From assembly GCA_002331625.1 (NCBI GenBank), contig DCZN01000091.1, positions 17,522-54,435 of the forward strand: a DNA stretch of 36,914 nt, read 5' to 3'. Made by a program: the position numbers and the translations under genes. The notes under the pieces were generated by a model. The model did no database searches. It was not told where the DNA came from and saw only the letters and a program-made list of their open reading frames with translations. Source of the DNA: Nitrospira sp. UBA2083 (GTDB lineage Bacteria; Nitrospirota; Nitrospiria; Nitrospirales; Nitrospiraceae). Positions 24,986 to 33,263 of this stretch are shown here, one piece after another; positions within the stretch are counted from its first letter, which is position 1; each line of letters begins with the position of its first letter.

Positions 24986-25633
24986 ATGACGCTCGAACTG
25001 CTCGGCCGTGTCCATAAAGAACTTTCGATTACCGGGCATGCATTTTACGAAACGATTCTGGCTCTGTCCGAACTCGTTAATCGAAAGGTTCAGATTATTC
25101 GACTGCATTGGCAGGCTTCCACATTGCTCCAACGAATCGACGACGTGACAGCACGCGTTGGTCAACAACTTGTCACGCAGGTGTCCGATCGGCTGCAGTC
25201 TCGACTGCAGCCGGATTCAATTGTCGGTGCAGTTGATGCCGTGTTAGCGGATGCTCTGGCTCAGGTTCAGGACCTCAAGCGATCCTTAGTTCACGTGGAC
25301 GCACGCATTCGCGAATTCAAACTTGAAGCCATACATGAAGATTTGCTTTCCCTTCAGCGTGATCTCACTGTACGCTCAGCTGGAATTGAACGGCTCACTG
25401 TTATGCGAGGGGCTGCCGCAGCCGGACAATTACTTCGCGCGCTGCCGCTATTCCCCTCGACGCATGTCGCCATGGTCCTACGAGGACCTATCCTATTAGC
25501 TCCGACCAGTGATGTGGTATTTCGGCCGGGAGATATCGTGATCATAGTCGGCCCTCAAGCCGAGCTCGACCAACTCGCTCACTGGTTCACCGGCCAAAGA
25601 CCTGACACACCTTCTCATACACGATCGGCATAA
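24986..25633 (+). CDS. Helical protein with C-terminal TrkA-C (RCK_C) domain
   Basis: A 215-residue protein of uncertain role. The first 150 residues are helix-rich, with heptad-like stretches (L-L-Q-R-I-D-D-V-T-A-R-V-G-Q-Q-L-V, D-A-L-A-Q-V-Q-D-L-K-R-S-L). The last 60 hold the TrkA-C pattern: L-P-L-F-P-S-T-H-V-A-M-V-L-R-G-P-I-L-L-A-P, V-F-R-P-G-D-I-V-I-I-V-G-P-Q-A-E-L. That domain often binds small ligands and gates K+ or other transporters, but no RCK_N, Rossmann motif or membrane segment exists here. A TAATAT (24967-24972) stands 13 bp before the ATG and no Shine-Dalgarno is seen, so the mRNA may have a very short leader. It precedes the HtrA gene by 41 bp. Confidence 0.7.
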   Translation: MTLELLGRVHKELSITGHAFYETILALSELVNRKVQIIRLHWQASTLLQRIDDVTARVGQQLVTQVSDRLQSRLQPDSIVGAVDAVLADALAQVQDLKRSLVHVDARIREFKLEAIHEDLLSLQRDLTVRSAGIERLTVMRGAAAAGQLLRALPLFPSTHVAMVLRGPILLAPTSDVVFRPGDIVIIVGPQAELDQLAHWFTGQRPDTPSHTRSA

Positions 25634-25637
25634 GCAG

Positions 25638-25666
25638 TAGGCACGCCCAGAAAGATCCGCTACAAT
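25638..25666 (+). promoter_or_regulatory. Possible promoter directly before the HtrA gene
   Basis: TAGGCA (25638-25643) and TACAAT (25661-25666), 17-bp spacer. Transcription would begin within a few bases of the ATG at 25675, giving a leaderless or nearly leaderless mRNA, in accord with the absence of a Shine-Dalgarno. Confidence 0.35.
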
Positions 25667-25674
25667 ACCAATTG

Positions 25675-27069
25675 ATGCGACCGATCACATTTCCTCGATG
25701 GTGTGCCCCATGTGGCAAGCTCGTCCTCATTTGCTCTCTCCTGGTATCGAACCTGGGGGTAAATCAGGTTGAGGCATTCTCCGCCGACTCCCCAGGCCTG
25801 CGCATGTTGGAAGACATTCAGGCCGTTATTACGGAATTAGCTGAGCAGGCTAAGCCCTTGGTCGTGAACCTATTCCCTCTCACAAACACAGGGAGGATCC
25901 GCGAAGGATCTGGCGAACGCACGCCGAATGCCTCAGGGTCCGGCTCAGGCCTGATCGTGGACAGCGCCGGATATATCGTGACCAACAACCATGTCATTGG
26001 TGATGCGTCTGAAATTGAAGTTCGTCTCTCAGACAAGACGAAGCTCTTGGCTCACGTGATTGGCAAAGATCCGGATACTGATTTGGCGTTGCTCAAGGTC
26101 ACTCCTGATCGGCCACTCCCCAGCGCCACGTTCGGGGATTCGACCGGCGTCAAAGTCGGCCAGTGGGTGCTGGCCGTCGGTAACCCGTTTGGACTAGACC
26201 GTACTGTGACACTCGGTGTCGTCAGCGGTATCGGTCGTGAAAACATCAATCTCTCACGATATGAAAACTTCATTCAAACCGATGCGTCGATCAATCCTGG
26301 GAATTCCGGAGGGCCACTGTTCAACCTACGTGGTGAGGTGATCGGAATTAATACCGCCATCATTAATTTTGCCCAAGGCATTGGGTTCGCCATTCCCTCG
26401 AATATGGCGCAGCAGGTCATCACACAACTGCTGGAGAATGGGAAAGTCGTTCGCGGGTGGCTCGGTGTCGGCATCCAACCCCTTACGGCCGATCTCGCCA
26501 AGAAGTTTGGTGTCTCTGAGGGCGAAGGCGTCTTGGTCAATGAAGTGTTCGAAAAAGACCCTGCCGCAGTCGCCGGAATTCGACCGGGAGATGTCATCAT
26601 CCGGATCGACGGAACCGTCGTCGATTCCCCCAATAAACTCTCTCGCCTGATCGGTGCACTGACTCCAGGCACACGCGCGAAGATTGAGGTAGTCCGTGAT
26701 CTGAAGCCGGTCACACTCACCATCCTCCTCACCGAACGGCGTGATGCCACGGTCCCGGCTTCGGCTCCACCTCCCCGCGGGGAGATTAAGCTTGGCCTTG
26801 AGGTTCAGGAGTTGACGGCAAGCCTCGCGGAGAAATTCAAGCTCGAGGAGTCGCGCGGCGTCTTGATTGTGAAGGTGGAACCCAATAGTTTGGCTCAAGC
26901 CGAAGGTCTTCGAGAAGGGGATGTGATTAAAGAAGTCAACCGAGTCGACGTCTCTTCCGTGGCCGAATATGCTGCGGCCCTTTCTCGATCCAGGCACGGT
27001 GATACGATCTTGCTCCGTGTCCTTCGTGAGAAGCGTGCATTTTATGTCGTGCTAAAAACCTCCGACTGA
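25675..27069 (+). CDS. HtrA/Deg-family periplasmic serine protease with two PDZ domains
   Basis: A 464-residue trypsin-fold protease-chaperone of envelope quality control. The hydrophobic N-terminus (V-L-I-C-S-L-L-V-S-N-L-G-V) is a signal peptide. The catalytic triad is visible: His106 (T-N-N-H-V-I-G), Asp136 (D-T-D-L-A-L-L-K-V) and Ser211 (N-P-G-N-S-G-G-P-L-F). Two PDZ domains follow (W-L-G-V-G-I-Q-P-L and L-G-L-E-V-Q-E-L starts; G-I-R-P-G-D-V-I and G-L-R-E-G-D-V-I ligand-groove motifs), the DegP/DegQ layout. A TTG at 25672 directly precedes the ATG; I use the ATG. Exact paralog (DegP, DegQ, MucD) cannot be told. It meets the EF-G-like gene tail-to-tail with 5 bp between. Confidence 0.93.
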   Translation: MRPITFPRWCAPCGKLVLICSLLVSNLGVNQVEAFSADSPGLRMLEDIQAVITELAEQAKPLVVNLFPLTNTGRIREGSGERTPNASGSGSGLIVDSAGYIVTNNHVIGDASEIEVRLSDKTKLLAHVIGKDPDTDLALLKVTPDRPLPSATFGDSTGVKVGQWVLAVGNPFGLDRTVTLGVVSGIGRENINLSRYENFIQTDASINPGNSGGPLFNLRGEVIGINTAIINFAQGIGFAIPSNMAQQVITQLLENGKVVRGWLGVGIQPLTADLAKKFGVSEGEGVLVNEVFEKDPAAVAGIRPGDVIIRIDGTVVDSPNKLSRLIGALTPGTRAKIEVVRDLKPVTLTILLTERRDATVPASAPPPRGEIKLGLEVQELTASLAEKFKLEESRGVLIVKVEPNSLAQAEGLREGDVIKEVNRVDVSSVAEYAAALSRSRHGDTILLRVLREKRAFYVVLKTSD

Positions 27070-27074
27070 CGATC

Positions 27075-29177
27075 TTAGTGAGCCTCAACCGTCTGTTTTT
27101 CTGCCTTGTGCCGTTCGATGATCTTCCCTGTCAGTTCCCGCGGTACTTCGTCGTAGTGTGCAAAATCCATGACATAGGTTCCTCGACCAGCAGTAATGGC
27201 AGTCAGCGTCGTGGCATACCGGAGTAACTCCGCCAATGGGACTAGTGCGTGAATCTGTTCCCCGTGGTCTTGAGCATTCACCGCGATGATTCGTCCGCGA
27301 CGGGCGTTCAAGTCTCCCATGACGGTCCCCACCGTATCAGTCGGTGCCTCAATTTCAACCGTCATAATGGGCTCTAATAAGACCGGATGAGCGGTCTCCA
27401 TCGCTTTTCGGAATGCCATCGAGCCCGCAATCTTGAACGCCATTTCTGAGGAGTCAACGACATGATACGATCCATCATAGACGGCCACGTGCACATCGAC
27501 GACGGGGAACCCGCTTAACGGGCCATCGTGCATGGCGTCGAGCACGCCCTTTTCAACGGCCGGGATGAAGTTGCGAGGAATCGCCCCTCCGACCACCCGA
27601 TTCTCGAACGCACAGCCATTGCCGCGCGGCAATGGCGCAATTTCGAGCCAACAATCGCCGTATTGCCCATGCCCGCCGGTTTGTTTTTTATACTTCCCCT
27701 GTGCCTGTGACTTCGTCTTGATGGTCTCTCGATAGGGAATCTTTGGCGTGTGCAGGCTGACGTCGGCTCCGAATTTTCGTTGGAGCTTTTCCAATGCCAA
27801 ATCGATGTGAAATTGTCCCAGACCGCTGAGCACCATTTCCTTGGTTTCGCTGTTGCGGATAAATTCGAGCGTCGGGTCTTCTTCAATGAGCTTGTGCAGA
27901 CCCAGGCTCACCTTATCAATATCTGCCTTCGACTTCGCATCAATCGCATACGAGAGGATGGGCTTCGGGAGACCAATCCTCGGATAGCAAATCGGACTAC
28001 TTTCGTGGGACAGCGTATCACCTGTGTGAGTATCTTTGAGTTTCGCGATGGCGACGATGTCTCCTCCTTTGACGGACTCAACGGGCACGTGTCGTTTACC
28101 CAAGACCGTATAAAAATGGCCGAGTTTCTCTCGTACATGCTGTGAGGCATTGAGCGCACTGGCATCGGCATGGATGGTTCCTGACACCACACGGCAATAG
28201 GAGAGTCGGCCAGCAAACGGGTCAATGATCGTCTTAAAGACAAATGCGGAAAACGGTTCCTGCCCACTCCCCTTCCGCTCACACCGTTCCTGCGTCTCTG
28301 GATGGATGCCAGACCACGGGTGGACAAGGCCCCGTTCGGACGGTGACGGCAAGAGGCAGATCAGAGCATCAAGCAGCGACCAGATGCCGACATTCCGCAG
28401 AGCAGATCCACCATAGGTGGGAAGAAATTGCCTGGTCAGCACATCTCGGCGGAGCCCCTGGAGAAGCTCCTCATCACTAAGATCTCCCTTCGCCACATAG
28501 GTTTCAAGAAGCGCGTCCCCGCTCTCGGCCACGGCTTCCACAAGCTGCTTACGTGCTCCGTTAAAGAGATTCTCCAGATCCTGCGTGATCGGGACCTGAT
28601 CGGCCTTGGCCGCACCCGGTCCTGATCGCACCAGCGTCTTCTGTCGTACATCGATCACACAATCGAAATGCTCTCCCGGGTTGACAGGGACCGTCATAGG
28701 GACTGGCGTACGATTCAGTTGTTTGCGACACGTCTCGAGTATAGGCTCAAATGAAACACCCTCCTTATCGAGGCCATTCACGAACAGGAGGCACGGAAGC
28801 TCCAACTCGTTGATCCGTTCCCACACCCGTGCCAATTCTGTCCGCATCCCAATCTGTTCACTCACCACAATAATCACCGCATCGACGGCCCGCAGAGCGG
28901 CCAGTGGCTCTCCGAGCAGCGCCAACGCACCGGGAGGATCAATGAGGTTGATGTGGGTATCCTGCCACGTGAACTGGAGGAGGCTGGTACTGGTCGAGCT
29001 GCGGTGGCGGATTTCTTCAGGTTCAAAATCAGAAACGGTGGTCCCCTGTGTGATGGAGCCACGTACGGGAATGGCTCCCCCGACGTACAGCAATGCTTCA
29101 CTGAGAGACGTCTTGCCTGCACCGGCACTGGATACGATCGCAATATTCCTGACGGGCTCTACACGGGCGGTTTCCAT
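27075..29177 (-). CDS. EF-G-like translational GTPase (non-canonical paralog)
   Basis: A 700-residue protein with the five-domain EF-G plan. The GTP site is altered: P-loop S-S-A-G-A-G-K-T-S in place of A-H-I-D-A-G-K-T-T, the switch I R-G-I-T-I motif is replaced by R-S-S-T-S-T, the G3 motif is D-P-P-G not D-T-P-G, and G4 is N-G-L-D-K not N-K-x-D. Domains IV and V are kept (S-G-F-P-V-V-D-V-H-V, L-N-A-R-R-G-R-I). It is therefore not the main FusA but one of the EF-G-like paralogs (annotated as elongation factor G-like or FusA2), of uncertain role in ribosome function. AAGGAGG stands before the ATG. It is downstream of radC by 87 bp on the same strand. Confidence 0.87.
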   Translation of the reverse strand: METARVEPVRNIAIVSSAGAGKTSLSEALLYVGGAIPVRGSITQGTTVSDFEPEEIRHRSSTSTSLLQFTWQDTHINLIDPPGALALLGEPLAALRAVDAVIIVVSEQIGMRTELARVWERINELELPCLLFVNGLDKEGVSFEPILETCRKQLNRTPVPMTVPVNPGEHFDCVIDVRQKTLVRSGPGAAKADQVPITQDLENLFNGARKQLVEAVAESGDALLETYVAKGDLSDEELLQGLRRDVLTRQFLPTYGGSALRNVGIWSLLDALICLLPSPSERGLVHPWSGIHPETQERCERKGSGQEPFSAFVFKTIIDPFAGRLSYCRVVSGTIHADASALNASQHVREKLGHFYTVLGKRHVPVESVKGGDIVAIAKLKDTHTGDTLSHESSPICYPRIGLPKPILSYAIDAKSKADIDKVSLGLHKLIEEDPTLEFIRNSETKEMVLSGLGQFHIDLALEKLQRKFGADVSLHTPKIPYRETIKTKSQAQGKYKKQTGGHGQYGDCWLEIAPLPRGNGCAFENRVVGGAIPRNFIPAVEKGVLDAMHDGPLSGFPVVDVHVAVYDGSYHVVDSSEMAFKIAGSMAFRKAMETAHPVLLEPIMTVEIEAPTDTVGTVMGDLNARRGRIIAVNAQDHGEQIHALVPLAELLRYATTLTAITAGRGTYVMDFAHYDEVPRELTGKIIERHKAEKQTVEAH
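27615..27636. repeat. Perfect 22-bp palindrome inside the EF-G-like gene
   Basis: The half-site GCCATTGCCGC is followed at once by its exact reverse complement GCGGCAATGGC. It encodes P-L-P-R-G-N-G in the EF-G-like frame and has no spacer. It may be chance from codon use or a protein-binding site. Confidence 0.6.
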
Positions 29178-29264
29178 GATCTGCCCTCCTTGGGTTAGGC
29201 GATGATGCGCTATGCCATGGCTGTCCTCACCTTTCTGGTACCGGCGTTCCTCATCAAAGAATGT

Positions 29265-29990
29265 TTACAGGATGCCATTAGAGTCCGTCTGTCCGGCCAA
29301 CCACCCTTCATCTGCAAAACTCACGTACCGACCGTCTCCAATAATGACATGATCCAACACTCGAATTCCCAATAACCCACCCGCTTCGACGAGTCGACGA
29401 GTCAGCCTGTGATCCTCTGTGCTTGGGGCAGGATCACCGCTGGGGTGATTGTGCAGCAGGATCACGGCAGCCGCCGATTCACGGACTGCCAGAGCAAAGA
29501 CTTCACGAGGATGCACAATGCTCAGCGTGAGACTGCCTTCGGACACCGTCGTCTCTTTGATCACGGCGTTCTTGGCATCAAGCAGCACGACCTTGAAGAG
29601 TTCGTGCTTTGCGTCGCGCAAGAGAGGATGAAAATGCTTGTAGAGATCAGCACTCGACGCAATGCGTGTACCGGTCGACAGCGGAACGGCAAGCGAACGT
29701 CTCCCCAGCGCCAGTGCCGCCTTCAGTTGGGCGGCCTTGGCAGGCCCAACTCCGGGGATAGCACAGAGTTCTTCAGTGCCGCAGGCCGCGAGCCCACCAA
29801 GCCCTCCCATCCGATTGAGAAGTTCGATCGCGACCTGGACGGCCGAGGAATCACGACGGCCAGTTCTCAGCAGAATGGCAAGCAGGTGAGCATCGGACAA
29901 GGCCTCAGGCCCTTTGGCAAGGAGACGTTCCCGAGGGCGTTCGGCTTGAGGCCAGTGTGCGATACCATGTGCACCCCCTTTTCCTGCCAT
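29265..29990 (-). CDS. radC: RadC family JAB/MPN domain protein
   Basis: A 241-residue protein with the UPF0758/RadC pattern: P-R-E-R-L-L-A-K-G-P-E-A-L-S-D at the N-terminus, a helix-hairpin-helix segment (I-P-G-V-G-P-A-K-A-A-Q-L), then the JAB metalloprotease-like domain with L-H-N-H-P-S-G-D-P-A-P-S-x-E-D, the His/Asp metal ligands. The name derives from an old repair phenotype; the true activity is unsettled and many relatives occur near DNA-processing genes. GGTGGAG lies close before the ATG. It is divergent from the small zinc-ribbon gene and leads into the EF-G-like gene. Confidence 0.92.
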   Translation of the reverse strand: MAGKGGAHGIAHWPQAERPRERLLAKGPEALSDAHLLAILLRTGRRDSSAVQVAIELLNRMGGLGGLAACGTEELCAIPGVGPAKAAQLKAALALGRRSLAVPLSTGTRIASSADLYKHFHPLLRDAKHELFKVVLLDAKNAVIKETTVSEGSLTLSIVHPREVFALAVRESAAAVILLHNHPSGDPAPSTEDHRLTRRLVEAGGLLGIRVLDHVIIGDGRYVSFADEGWLAGQTDSNGIL

Positions 29991-30176
29991 ATCTCCACCA
30001 GGTGGACAAAATTTTGACGGGCCGGACTCTTTTGTACCGTCAAATATCTGGAAATGACCAGCCTACGGCAAATACGTACTTCGCAACTCGTTGAAATACC
30101 GAAAAACGACAATTTGGTGCAGCTCTTGCTTGACTTCGCCCACAGCTGTGAACGTAGCCACCCTGGGAGGGGATCA

Positions 30177-30350
30177 ATGGAATGTCCGAAGTGTAAGGGA
30201 ATGATGATGTTAGAGCGGTTCTCGGATTTCTTTCTCGTCTTTTATGCATGGAAATGCATCAATTGCGGAGCCATTATCGACCGCACCATTTCCAACAATC
30301 GCCGCAAAAGCCTGGCGGCCCGAGACTCTCAGACCGTCGCCTCCCGTTAG
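30177..30350 (+). CDS. Small zinc-ribbon protein (57 aa)
   Basis: A 57-residue protein: M-E-C-P-K-C at the start and C-I-N-C near the middle give one C-x2-C...C-x2-C zinc ribbon, with F-F-L-V-F-Y-A-W-K between; the C-terminus is basic (N-N-R-R-K-S). The start at 30177 is fixed by GGGAGGGG four bases ahead; the longer in-frame form from 30054 has no such site. No membrane segment or signal. Such short ribbons often bind DNA, RNA or ribosomes; the role is unknown. Confidence 0.7.
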   Translation: MECPKCKGMMMLERFSDFFLVFYAWKCINCGAIIDRTISNNRRKSLAARDSQTVASR

Positions 30351-30549
30351 GTTCGTACAAGTCGAGCTCGGGATCCGGCCCCCAGTGGCCGCCGAGGCTG
30401 ATCATATCGCGCGACTGAGTTAAGGGTGTATTATAGTCTCCTTCCAGGAAGACCGTCAAAACAAGCCATCTAATTCACCCCGAGGTTAATAAAGGCAGGT
30501 CTCCTCCTCTTCATACATCATCGAATCTGACTGTTGTCCCCTCTGTTTC

Positions 30550-30579
30550 TTGACCCCTGCAAAAACGCTATGTTAGAGT
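30550..30579 (+). promoter_or_regulatory. Putative sigma70-type promoter of rsmD-coaD-aspartate aminotransferase
   Basis: TTGACC (30550-30555) and TAGAGT (30574-30579), 18-bp spacer, 28 bp before the rsmD ATG. The preceding 200 bp of the gap hold nothing else I can identify. Confidence 0.45.
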
Positions 30580-30607
30580 CTATTGCATTCAAGGCGATGC
30601 TGTCTCA

Positions 30608-31177
30608 ATGCGTGTGATCGCAGGCACCCACCGAGGGCGGAGGCTCCATGGGCCACGAGCACATGCGCTTCGCCCTACCTCCGACCGGGTTCGAGAAGCT
30701 CTGTTTTCAATCGTCGGTCAGCGGCTGATGCACTGTCGTTTTTTGGACCTCTATGCAGGAACAGGGGCCGTAGGAATCGAGGCCATCAGCCGCGGTGCGG
30801 ACCATGTGACCTCTGTCGAATCGGACAGAGAAGCGGTGAAACTTCTGCAGGGGAATGTGCAGCTCTGTCGCATTGATCACGAACTTGCTGTGCGGTCCCA
30901 ACCAGTCGAACGGTTTTTGAGGCACCCTGAGCAATGGGACGGTCCCTATGATATCGTCTTTGCTGATCCTCCCTATGCGGAAACATCAAGGCTGTCTGTC
31001 TTATTTGGCGAACCACTCATCGCTGCGCTCTTCGCCGCTGACGCATGGCTGATCGTGGAACATGCCACAAAGAGTACGGTCCCTTCGATGCTCGGCTCAA
31101 CCAGATTACAACGTCAGTATCACTACGGCGATACGACCCTGTCACGCTACTCCCATACCAATAGCGACTCACCATGA
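30608..31177 (+). CDS. rsmD: 16S rRNA (guanine966-N2)-methyltransferase
   Basis: A 189-residue SAM-dependent methyltransferase. M-R-V-I-A-G-x-x-R-G-R-R-L at the start and R-P-T-S-D-R-V-R-E-A-L-F-S-I are RsmD signatures. The SAM loop is D-L-Y-A-G-T-G-A-V-G-I-E-A and the catalytic motif A-D-P-P-Y. It modifies G966 of 16S rRNA in the small subunit. The ribosome binding site is weak. It overlaps coaD by ATGA, and rsmD-coaD is a widely kept pair. Confidence 0.93.
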   Translation: MRVIAGTHRGRRLHGPRAHALRPTSDRVREALFSIVGQRLMHCRFLDLYAGTGAVGIEAISRGADHVTSVESDREAVKLLQGNVQLCRIDHELAVRSQPVERFLRHPEQWDGPYDIVFADPPYAETSRLSVLFGEPLIAALFAADAWLIVEHATKSTVPSMLGSTRLQRQYHYGDTTLSRYSHTNSDSP

Positions 31178-31662
31178 AAATCGGGATTTACCCTGGGACA
31201 TTTGACCCCATCACCCATGGCCACACGGATATCATCACCCGTAGCCTTCGAGTGTTTGACAAGGTGGTGGTCGCGGTCGCTCCTAATCCATCCAAGCATC
31301 CGTTATTCAATTTGCCGGAACGTCTGGATATGGTGAAGCTGGTCATGAAAGACCTGCATCAAGTTGAAGTCACGCAGTTCGAAGGCCTCTTGGTCGACTA
31401 CGTCGAGCGGTCGGGCGCGCATGCGATCATCCGAGGCTTGCGTGCAATTTCAGACTTTGAGCACGAGTTTCAGATGGCGCTTGTCAACCGCAAACTTGCC
31501 AAAACAGTGGAGACGGTATTCTTGATGCCCAGTGAAGAATACTCATACCTCTCGTCGACCATCATTAAAGACGTGGCCCATCACGGGGGAAACTTGACCG
31601 AGTTCCTTCATCCTGAGGTCGCACGCCGCCTCCATGATCGCATCCGGAGTCTCAAATCATGA
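31174..31662 (+). CDS. coaD: Phosphopantetheine adenylyltransferase
   Basis: A 162-residue nucleotidyltransferase that makes dephospho-CoA from 4'-phosphopantetheine and ATP, the fourth step in CoA synthesis. Seen: Y-P-G-T-F-D-P-I-T-H-G-H (T/H-x-G-H motif) at 7-18, the substrate loop R-G-L-R-A-I-S-D-F-E-H-E-F-Q-M, and Y-S-Y-L-S-S-T-I-I-K-D (I-S-S-T-like motif). Length is standard. Overlaps both neighbours by ATGA. Confidence 0.96.
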   Translation: MKIGIYPGTFDPITHGHTDIITRSLRVFDKVVVAVAPNPSKHPLFNLPERLDMVKLVMKDLHQVEVTQFEGLLVDYVERSGAHAIIRGLRAISDFEHEFQMALVNRKLAKTVETVFLMPSEEYSYLSSTIIKDVAHHGGNLTEFLHPEVARRLHDRIRSLKS

Positions 31663-32852
31663 AACTTGCTGCCCGTGTCAGTCGCATCGCACCTTCCCCC
31701 ACACTCGCCATGGCCGCAACCGCAAAGGCTATGGCCGCCCAGGGATTGGACGTCATTGACTTTTCCGCAGGAGAACCAGATTTTGACACGCCGGACCCTG
31801 TGAAGGCCGCGGCAGAAGCGGCCATACGTGAAGGGTTTACCAAATACACCCCCTCGTCCGGCATTGATGAACTGCGGGGAGCGATTGCTGACAAGCTCCA
31901 GGCTGAATTGGGACTTCGGTATGAGAAGTCGCAAATTCTCGTCTCCTGTGGGGCAAAACATTCCCTCTACAACCTTGCAGAAGCGTTGCTCGAAGTGGGC
32001 GACGAGATCATCATTCCCATTCCATATTGGGTGTCTTATTTGGATCAAGCCCTCCTGAACGATGCGACGCCGATCCTGCTGCCGACCCGAGAAGAGGATG
32101 GGTACGCAGTTCGTGCGGGTGAACTGGAACGGCTCGTGACCCCGAAGACAAAAGCCATTATCGTCAACAGTCCGTGCAACCCGACAGGCGCAACGTACGA
32201 TCGGAGCACACTGGAACACATTGCCGCGGTGGCGGTTCGACAGAATTTGATCGTGATTTCCGATGAGATCTACGAAAAAGTCCTGTACGATGGGGCTGCA
32301 CACCTCAGCATCGCATCGCTGGGACCGGAAATCGCGGCACGAACCGTGATCATCAACGGAGTCTCAAAAGCCTATGCCATGACCGGATGGCGGATCGGTT
32401 ATGCGGCAGGCCCGAAAGAGCTCATCACGGCAATGGCCAATATACAAAGCCAAAGCACGTCAAATCCGTGTTCAATTGCGCAGAAAGCAGCAGTAGCCGC
32501 ATTGCGTCTTGGAGAGCCCTTCACCGTGAAAATGGTCGAAGAGTTTTCGCGTCGCCGGGATATGATCGTCGAGGGATTGAACAAGATTCCCGGCGTGACT
32601 TGCCGTATGCCAAAGGGGGCTTTCTATGCGTTCCCCAATATCAAAGGGTTGTTGGGAAAACGAGGACCTTCCGGTATGCTCAAGACACCGAGCGAGCTGG
32701 CGAACTTTCTGCTGAACGAGGCACAGATCGCGGTAGTCCCCGGTGAACCATTCGGCAGCCATGAACATCTACGACTGTCCTATGCCACCAGCATGACCAA
32801 CATCACGCGGGGACTTGAACGACTCCAGCAGGCATTTGCGAAGTTAACGTAG
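31659..32852 (+). CDS. Aspartate aminotransferase family (class I) enzyme
   Basis: A 397-residue PLP aminotransferase of subgroup I-gamma (AspB/AspC-like, also prephenate-aminating relatives). Seen: F-S-A-G-E-P-D-F-D-T-P near residue 35, K-Y-T-P-S-S-G, N-S-P-C-N-P-T-G-A-T-Y (Asn for the pyridoxal ring), S-D-E-I-Y-E, and Lys237 in N-G-V-S-K-A-Y-A-M-T-G-W-R-I-G-Y as the Schiff-base lysine. The C-terminal R-L-S-Y-A-T-S carries the carboxylate-binding Arg. It transfers amino groups between aspartate and 2-oxoglutarate. It overlaps coaD by ATGA and ends the operon. Confidence 0.9.
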   Translation: MKLAARVSRIAPSPTLAMAATAKAMAAQGLDVIDFSAGEPDFDTPDPVKAAAEAAIREGFTKYTPSSGIDELRGAIADKLQAELGLRYEKSQILVSCGAKHSLYNLAEALLEVGDEIIIPIPYWVSYLDQALLNDATPILLPTREEDGYAVRAGELERLVTPKTKAIIVNSPCNPTGATYDRSTLEHIAAVAVRQNLIVISDEIYEKVLYDGAAHLSIASLGPEIAARTVIINGVSKAYAMTGWRIGYAAGPKELITAMANIQSQSTSNPCSIAQKAAVAALRLGEPFTVKMVEEFSRRRDMIVEGLNKIPGVTCRMPKGAFYAFPNIKGLLGKRGPSGMLKTPSELANFLLNEAQIAVVPGEPFGSHEHLRLSYATSMTNITRGLERLQQAFAKLT

Positions 32853-32904
32853 GGAAGGATCTACACTCACCGAGTTCAGTGCAACGAGAGGAGGGAGAAC
32901 CCCA

Positions 32905-33258
32905 GTGCCGATTTACGAATATCAGTGCGACGGTTGTTCGTATCGCTTTGAAGTGAAGCAGAGCATCAAAGATGATCCGCTCTCGACATGTGAGCGCTGC
33001 GGGAAGGCGGTCAGACGACTGATTTCATCGCCCGGAATCATGTTCAAAGGGAGCGGGTGGTACGTCACCGACTACTCCGATAAGCTCAAACCTCCATCCA
33101 GCACGGGGGGAGAAGCTGCTGGGACGAAGACCGAAGGGAAAAAGGAATCGTCTTCCCCGGCCGCGGCGACCGCACCATCCACGCCGTCGACACCAGCGAC
33201 GACCTCAAGCAGCCCCTCCACGACGGCATCGACGTCGACGCCATCCTCTTCGTCATAG
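32905..33258 (+). CDS. FmdB-type zinc ribbon protein with Ser/Thr/Pro-rich tail
   Basis: A 117-residue protein. The first 55 residues form the FmdB regulatory domain: M-P-I-Y-E-Y-Q-C-D-G-C, then C-E-R-C-G-K-A-V-R-R-L-I-S, with four Cys for zinc and the usual G-I-M-F-K-G-S-G-W-Y. The last 60 residues are nearly all Ser, Thr, Pro and Ala, a disordered tail of kind often seen in this family. The start is GTG, with GGAGGGAGA ahead. Named for a formamidase regulator, but most members have no known role. Confidence 0.85.
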   Translation: MPIYEYQCDGCSYRFEVKQSIKDDPLSTCERCGKAVRRLISSPGIMFKGSGWYVTDYSDKLKPPSSTGGEAAGTKTEGKKESSSPAAATAPSTPSTPATTSSSPSTTASTSTPSSSS

Positions 33259-33263
33259 CCTGA

